This document shows positions 60,859 through 64,000 of a DNA stretch of 64,000 bases, piece by piece. Made by a program: the position numbers and the translations under genes. Numbering within the stretch: position 1 is the stretch's first letter; each line of letters starts with the position of its first letter. Below the pieces are notes generated by a model. It was not told where the DNA came from, made no database searches, and saw only the letters and a program-made list of their open reading frames with translations. This stretch comes from Lachnospiraceae bacterium AB2028 (GTDB lineage: Bacteria; Bacillota; Clostridia; Lachnospirales; Lachnospiraceae): contig KK211275.1 in assembly GCA_000621425.1 (NCBI GenBank), positions 536,523 through 600,522 of the forward strand, written 5' to 3'.

Positions 60859-62473
60859 TTTTTAGTATCCTCATTCTTTTAGACAAATTTAACATAATCT
60901 CTGAAAGAGGCATTTCTCTTATATTCTGCCTATTCAGTACCGCCATACTACATGACATATAGAAAAACACAAATCCGCCTATGACCAGGGCCGCAACAAG
61001 AATTATATACGGTGACACCGGCGTAAAAATGAAAATCAGATCCAACCCCACAAAAATAAGCAGCGGAATCAGAACGCATGCCAAAGTCTTTAACACAATA
61101 ATCGAAGGAATCCTTGCAGAAAGGTAATTATTCAGAAAAATCAGCAAAACAACCGACGATATGATAAAAAACAAAACAACTGACGTAACAGGCATGTATG
61201 CTTTCACTCCAACGCCGTCCCTGCAGGCAAACGAAACACAAAGTGAAATGAAAAATGCAATAACACCGGAAATCAATACATAATTGCTTTTCCTTATGTA
61301 CAGGAAAATGCAGGTCGTTCCTCCTAAAAGCGCGGCAAAAGGCAGTCCAAGTGCACCTATCCTTATGACCATAGGCAAAAATAATCCTGATGCACCGTAC
61401 ATGGCTGATGCTATGGTTTCAGCACACCCTAACATGAAAGCTGAAACCAAAACTGCCGGAATCAGAATAACACGCAGAGTATCACATACTCTTGTACGGA
61501 GTTCAGGTATTTCATGATGGAGATGTGCCAGATAAAATTGCCTTGAATCCTTATTGGCAAGCAGTAATGCAAAAATAACAGGATAACTGTAAAAAGGGAC
61601 ATTTATCCCTATCGCTGATCCTAAACGATATAAACCAAGCTGATTTCCAAGTACATCATCCAGGCCACAGGAAAAAATAAAATATACAGCAGGAATAATC
61701 AAACCTATGGGTAAAAGCGCGAGCATATTAGAAAATGATGCTTTTGAAAGAAGTATCATCCCCGCCTCATTAATCTTTGTCTTGTCTGCTGCGATACGCC
61801 TTGCAGATTTTTTTCTTACACCCGAATGAAGAAACATCATATATATCCACAGAACTAAAGCAAAAATGCACATGCTTAAAGCACATGCAAACGCAATATG
61901 AGCATCACCGGCAGCAGAATTGTCCAACAGATTAGCAGTAACGGTTGCATGCCTGTGGAATACGCTTACCATTATTATTATCACCGGCAATGCAATCATC
62001 AATAATATGCCCAAATGGTAGTAAAACCTGTTTTTTTTCAGGTACGCTGCATCAGCTGATGAAAGTATATGCGAAAATGAAAAAAGAATAAACACGGGGG
62101 GAAAGAAAAAATACAGCAGTTCATGGCCCGTTCCCGGAAGAAAAGTATCAGGTAGACATAAAATAATTATGTAAACCAGCGCAGAAACTACCGTTTCCCA
62201 GGTCAAACATAAGCCCCAAGAATAACGATAAATGTACTCTGCCTTATTAAAGTTTTTTAATGAAACCCTATCCTTCATCATACGCCTGCATTCAACAGAA
62301 ACACAGAACGGAAACAGAAAGATCAATAATAGGTTCAGAAAAAAAGCAACATAAAAAAACGCTGCCCCTAAGCTGTTAAGCGCAAAACTTGCCATAAACA
62401 GAAAGAGACAGGCTCCAAGTGCTGCCGGATAGCTGGCCGTATTCTTTTTTTTAGATTTAGAATTTCCCGCCAT
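60848..62473 (-). CDS. Polytopic MOP-superfamily membrane protein (SpoVB/MATE-like)
   Basis: 541 residues with about 14 membrane segments spread over the whole length. The pattern of paired spans with a central polar loop (SAIGINVPFYSYPVIFALLLANKDSRQFYLAHLHHEIPELRTRV) and MYGASGLFLPMVIRIGALGLPFAALLGGTT resembles lipid/polysaccharide flippases of the SpoVB-MurJ-Wzx type. No biosynthetic genes are adjacent. The substrate is unknown; the basic head KSKKKNT is cytoplasmic. It begins at the last base of the ybeY stop. Confidence 0.7.
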   Translation of the reverse strand: MAGNSKSKKKNTASYPAALGACLFLFMASFALNSLGAAFFYVAFFLNLLLIFLFPFCVSVECRRMMKDRVSLKNFNKAEYIYRYSWGLCLTWETVVSALVYIIILCLPDTFLPGTGHELLYFFFPPVFILFSFSHILSSADAAYLKKNRFYYHLGILLMIALPVIIIMVSVFHRHATVTANLLDNSAAGDAHIAFACALSMCIFALVLWIYMMFLHSGVRKKSARRIAADKTKINEAGMILLSKASFSNMLALLPIGLIIPAVYFIFSCGLDDVLGNQLGLYRLGSAIGINVPFYSYPVIFALLLANKDSRQFYLAHLHHEIPELRTRVCDTLRVILIPAVLVSAFMLGCAETIASAMYGASGLFLPMVIRIGALGLPFAALLGGTTCIFLYIRKSNYVLISGVIAFFISLCVSFACRDGVGVKAYMPVTSVVLFFIISSVVLLIFLNNYLSARIPSIIVLKTLACVLIPLLIFVGLDLIFIFTPVSPYIILVAALVIGGFVFFYMSCSMAVLNRQNIREMPLSEIMLNLSKRMRILKNDE

Positions 62474-63063
62474 TATCTCTTAAATCCTAAAGGCTCTAAA
62501 ATTTCTCGTTGTCTATCTTCCATCTCGATCCTGTCACTGTCCTCAATATGGTCATACCCCAGGAGATGCAGTATGCTGTGTGCTGTAAGAAAAGCAAATT
62601 CCCGCTCATAGCTGTGTCCATATTCTCTCGCCTGGCTTATTACCCTTTCATAGCAAATCACAATCTCTCCGAGAATGATTCTGCCATCCTCAGGATCTAT
62701 ATAGTCAACGCTGTTAAGCTCATCAAATATGCCGACATCCCCTTTATTACCTGTAGTAAAAGGGATATTGGGAAATGAAAGCACATCTGTAACAGAATCT
62801 ATCCCTCTCTGGGAATTATTATATTCCCTGATGGTATCGCCATCCACAACAAAAAGTGAAACCTTGCAGGAACTATTTATAAAATGCAAATCCAGTGCCC
62901 TTTTGCAAACTGCTGAAGCTATCTCGATCAGCCTTTCGTCAGGAATATATCCTGCTTCTGAATCTGCCGGAATTTCGATTTCATTTTCAAAATCAATTAT
63001 TATGTTTTCTTCTATTCTGTCTGGCATTATTTTCTTTTTTGTTCCGCTTTTCATAGTTTTCAT
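62473..63063 (-). CDS. ybeY: Endoribonuclease YbeY
   Basis: 196-residue metal-dependent RNase for 16S rRNA maturation and ribosome quality control. HSILHLLGYDH is the H-x3-H-x5-H zinc motif; SVTDVLSFP and LGEIVICYERV are conserved. The N-terminus is uncertain: ATG codons at 63063, 63054 and 63027 are in frame, and all overlap the end of phoH. Position after phoH is the classic arrangement. Confidence 0.95.
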   Translation of the reverse strand: MKTMKSGTKKKIMPDRIEENIIIDFENEIEIPADSEAGYIPDERLIEIASAVCKRALDLHFINSSCKVSLFVVDGDTIREYNNSQRGIDSVTDVLSFPNIPFTTGNKGDVGIFDELNSVDYIDPEDGRIILGEIVICYERVISQAREYGHSYEREFAFLTAHSILHLLGYDHIEDSDRIEMEDRQREILEPLGFKR

Positions 63064-64000
63064 ATGCCTGAACGATCTTCATAACTAAGGGATGGCGCAC
63101 CACATCCCTGCTATCCAGTGCCGCAAAGCCTATGCCTTCCACATTTTTCAGGACTTTCAAAGCTTCTTCAAGTCCCGAAACTGTATTTCCCCCCAGGTCC
63201 TTCTGTGTAAGGTCGCCTGTGATTACCGCTTTGGAGCAAAAACCTATACGGGTCAAAAACATCTTCATCTGCCCCGGAGTGGTATTCTGGGCCTCATCAA
63301 GAATAATATAGGAGTTATCAAGGGTTCTTCCTCTCATATAAGCAAGCGGAGCAACTTCTATAAGACCTTTCTCCATATTCTTCTGGAAACTGTCGGCCCC
63401 CATTATCTGATAAAGCGCATCATATAAAGGTCGAAGATAAGGATCCACCTTACTCTGGAGATCTCCGGGAAGAAAACCTAATTTTTCTCCGGCCTCTATG
63501 GCAGGCCTTGTAAGGATAATCCTTCCTACTTCCTCCGCCTTAAACGCTGTAACAGCCATCGCTATGGCGAGATATGTCTTTCCGGTACCCGCAGGGCCAT
63601 AGCCGAAAGTTATCATATTGTCCCGGATTGAATCTGTGTAATTCTTCTGTCCGGCAGTCTTAGGCTTTATGGGCTTGCCCTGTATGGTACGGCAGATTAC
63701 GTCCTTGTCCAGTTCCACCAGCATGTCCTGATTGTCTTCCCTTGCAAGACTTATGCCGTATTCAAGTTTTTGCCTGTCAATCTTTTTTTCAACCTTCGAT
63801 GACTCTATCAGGTCTATAATAAGCCGGGTCGCCCTTTTAACATCCTTTTCCGCACCGTATATATTCAGCCTGCCGTCACGGTCCGTGATATCAACAGACA
63901 GTTCTGTTTCAATCTTAGTGATAGAACTGTCATACATACCGAAAAGCAGCTTAAGGCTCTCCGCATCAATATCCAGGCTGTATTTGCTTTCTGCATTCTC
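62993..64000 (-). CDS. phoH: PhoH-like ATPase (5' end outside window)
   Basis: 336 residues are visible and the frame stays open to the right edge; LKLLFGMYDSSITKIETEL shows the usual family beginning is upstream of the edge, so the internal ATG at 63937 is not the start. The P-loop is GPAGTGKTYLAIA, Walker B YIILDEAQN, and GDLTQKDL the sensor. PhoH proteins are RNA-linked ATPases, typically with ybeY next to them as here. A lysine/arginine-rich tail overlaps ybeY. Confidence 0.94.
   Translation of the reverse strand, partial: ENAESKYSLDIDAESLKLLFGMYDSSITKIETELSVDITDRDGRLNIYGAEKDVKRATRLIIDLIESSKVEKKIDRQKLEYGISLAREDNQDMLVELDKDVICRTIQGKPIKPKTAGQKNYTDSIRDNMITFGYGPAGTGKTYLAIAMAVTAFKAEEVGRIILTRPAIEAGEKLGFLPGDLQSKVDPYLRPLYDALYQIMGADSFQKNMEKGLIEVAPLAYMRGRTLDNSYIILDEAQNTTPGQMKMFLTRIGFCSKAVITGDLTQKDLGGNTVSGLEEALKVLKNVEGIGFAALDSRDVVRHPLVMKIVQAYENYEKRNKKENNARQNRRKHNN

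Overview
The window is a contiguous piece of a low-to-medium GC Firmicutes chromosome, most like the Lachnospiraceae (Butyrivibrio/Roseburia-type Clostridia). Support for this comes from the rplU-prp-rpmA-obgE-yhbY-nadD-yqeK-rsfS order with an N-terminally extended L27, Gram-positive type LexA boxes, a yneA-like LysM gene beside lexA, SepF downstream of yggS, and an mreBCD-PBP2-RodA operon. The genus cannot be fixed from the sequence alone. No tRNA, rRNA, CRISPR array, insertion sequence or prophage was seen.

Layout. 1-4.0 kb: end of a peptide-type ABC transporter operon (partial binding protein, two permeases, two ATPases). 4.0-10.5 kb: yqeG, an exported L,D-transpeptidase, aroE, leuS, thrC. 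10.6-13.4 kb: a receiver protein with a dead GGDEF domain and an aminopeptidase P. 13.4-18.2 kb: ribosomal protein, ribosome assembly and NAD cluster, opened by a strong promoter and a structured L21 leader. 18.2-22.8 kb: a 1238-residue hybrid kinase carrying both an HD-GYP and an Hpt domain, followed by a double-receiver protein. 22.8-25.3 kb: SOS locus, lexA divergent from a yneA-like gene, then a tyrosine recombinase. 25.3-27.8 kb: AI-2E family transporter and RluD-type pseudouridine synthase. 28.1-32.0 kb (minus strand): diguanylate cyclase, aroB, lspA. 32.2-32.7 kb: sepF with its own promoter and terminator. 33.1-43.6 kb: an eleven-gene minus-strand run from mreB through mreC, mreD, PBP2, rodA, mgsA, a D,D-carboxypeptidase, a small P-loop protein and an HlyD-like protein to yggS, closed by a good terminator. 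43.7-56.6 kb: proB, DUF896, formyl-THF cyclo-ligase, proA, miaB, mutS, a membrane protein, a PLP lyase-like protein, an FMN-barrel protein, mutL, miaA. 56.6-64 kb: two flavoproteins, an HD-GYP protein, a flippase-like membrane protein, ybeY and the 3'-part of phoH.

Themes. (1) Envelope growth and division: elongasome operon, carboxypeptidase, L,D-transpeptidase, SepF, and an SOS division inhibitor. (2) Cyclic-di-GMP signalling: one intact diguanylate cyclase, two HD-GYP proteins, one degenerate GGDEF and a double-receiver protein within 64 kb. (3) DNA repair: SOS regulator, MutS and an endonuclease-type MutL. (4) Ribosome assembly and tRNA modification.

Best leads for something undescribed: the five-plus-one array of TTATGTAA motifs upstream of sepF, which resembles the right half of Firmicutes dif sites; the kinase/HD-GYP/Hpt fusion; the roughly 240-residue insertion in PBP2; the 12-bp coding minisatellite in sepF; the perfect 17-bp inverted repeat between rluD and lspA; and the small P-loop/HlyD-like pair beside yggS. 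Genes left of about 28 kb are almost all on the plus strand and everything to the right is on the minus strand, so transcription converges there.
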